A stretch of DNA of 64,000 nucleotides, taken from positions 9,422,501-9,486,500 of the forward strand of contig CM034409.1 of NCBI GenBank assembly GCA_019925095.2, given 5' to 3'. Positions 63,631-64,000 of this stretch are shown in pieces. Made by a program: the position numbers and the translations under genes. Origin of the DNA: Dendrolimus kikuchii. Lineage: Eukaryota > Arthropoda > Insecta > Lepidoptera > Lasiocampidae. Within the stretch, counting starts at the first letter, position 1, and each line of letters begins with the position of its first letter. Below the pieces are notes generated by a model that had not been told where the DNA came from, did no database searches, and saw only the letters and a program-made list of their open reading frames with translations.

Positions 63631-64000
63631 TTAACATTATTTTATATATACAGATAGTCACTTAAATTTTACTGGTATAGATTTATCAAAATTTATATAA
63701 CAGTTTTGTCGTGGAAGCGTATTCAACAAACAGAGCAACATACACACAAGGGATACTTCTTCATTTATCTACTTATATACTTGTGGGGACACTGCCTACT
63801 CAGCGAATTACATCGAAGATCATGCGACGCGCTCCGAGACGCAGTTGTCTTCCATCATCCATACCCGCGACGCGATACTCATTCTAATAATATAATGCAC
63901 ATATGCGAGTGAATAAATAATCATGGTTTTCTAGAACCCGCTTTTATTTATAACAACCCATCCATACACATACATATGTGCATAACTATTAATTTTATAA
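63631..64000. other. unassigned sequence to window end
   Basis: Nothing recognised. Confidence 0.45.

Overview
This window looks like AT-rich, intergenic or intronic DNA from a lepidopteran (moth or butterfly). The basis is the repeat content, not a host gene. It holds an RTE-type LINE with a (TATG)n tail, short Helitron-like elements of the form TC...CTAG inserted at A|T, tRNA-derived SINE-like repeats, LINE 3' ends with a conserved AGATCGCT...AGCGATAAGGCCGCC hairpin, and a Penelope-like element (PLE). I found no convincing host protein-coding gene. Nearly every long open frame is a transposable-element gene, its antisense shadow or a reading of a simple repeat.

Layout. 1-11 kb is a mosaic of SINE-like copies, Helitron-like elements, a 300-bp family here called E300, and RTE 3' ends. 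11.4-14.6 kb carries a nearly intact RTE element on the minus strand (1036 codons open). 14.6-28 kb holds the MITE-like family M1, a 150-180-bp tandem array (18.2-19.1 kb), further Helitron-like and SINE-like copies and a pogo-like terminal-inverted-repeat element (26.2-27.3 kb) with a near-perfect 30-bp hairpin. 28.6-31.7 kb shows a 139-bp double-ended PLE remnant, a Helitron-like element pierced by it and by an RTE end, and a degenerate LINE. 38.2-41.0 kb is a second long RTE copy whose reading frame stays open despite a 109-codon deletion in the reverse transcriptase. 50.2-53.0 kb is a head-to-head PLE composite flanked by a 12-bp direct repeat. 53-64 kb continues the mosaic and includes a degraded U6 snRNA copy (60.3 kb).

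How the parts relate. The long RTE copy at 11.4-14.6 kb is the best candidate source for its seven short 5'-truncated relatives, most of which have recognisable target-site duplications. Several repeats sit inside others, so their relative ages can be read: RTE ends and LINE tails inside Helitron-like elements, Helitron-like elements inside SINE-like and M1 copies, and the small PLE inside a Helitron-like 5' end. Two Helitron-like insertions have uninterrupted relatives of their host repeat in this same window, which defines their ends to the base. The most interesting system is the PLE family. Two independent insertions, one 2.76 kb and one 139 bp, share the same inverted two-3'-ends architecture, carry degenerate hammerhead-ribozyme-like motifs and are each bounded by a 12-14-bp duplication.

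Family labels (E300, M1-M3, H1-H7, S2, S3, R, LINE-A/B/C) are local names used here; no database search was possible.
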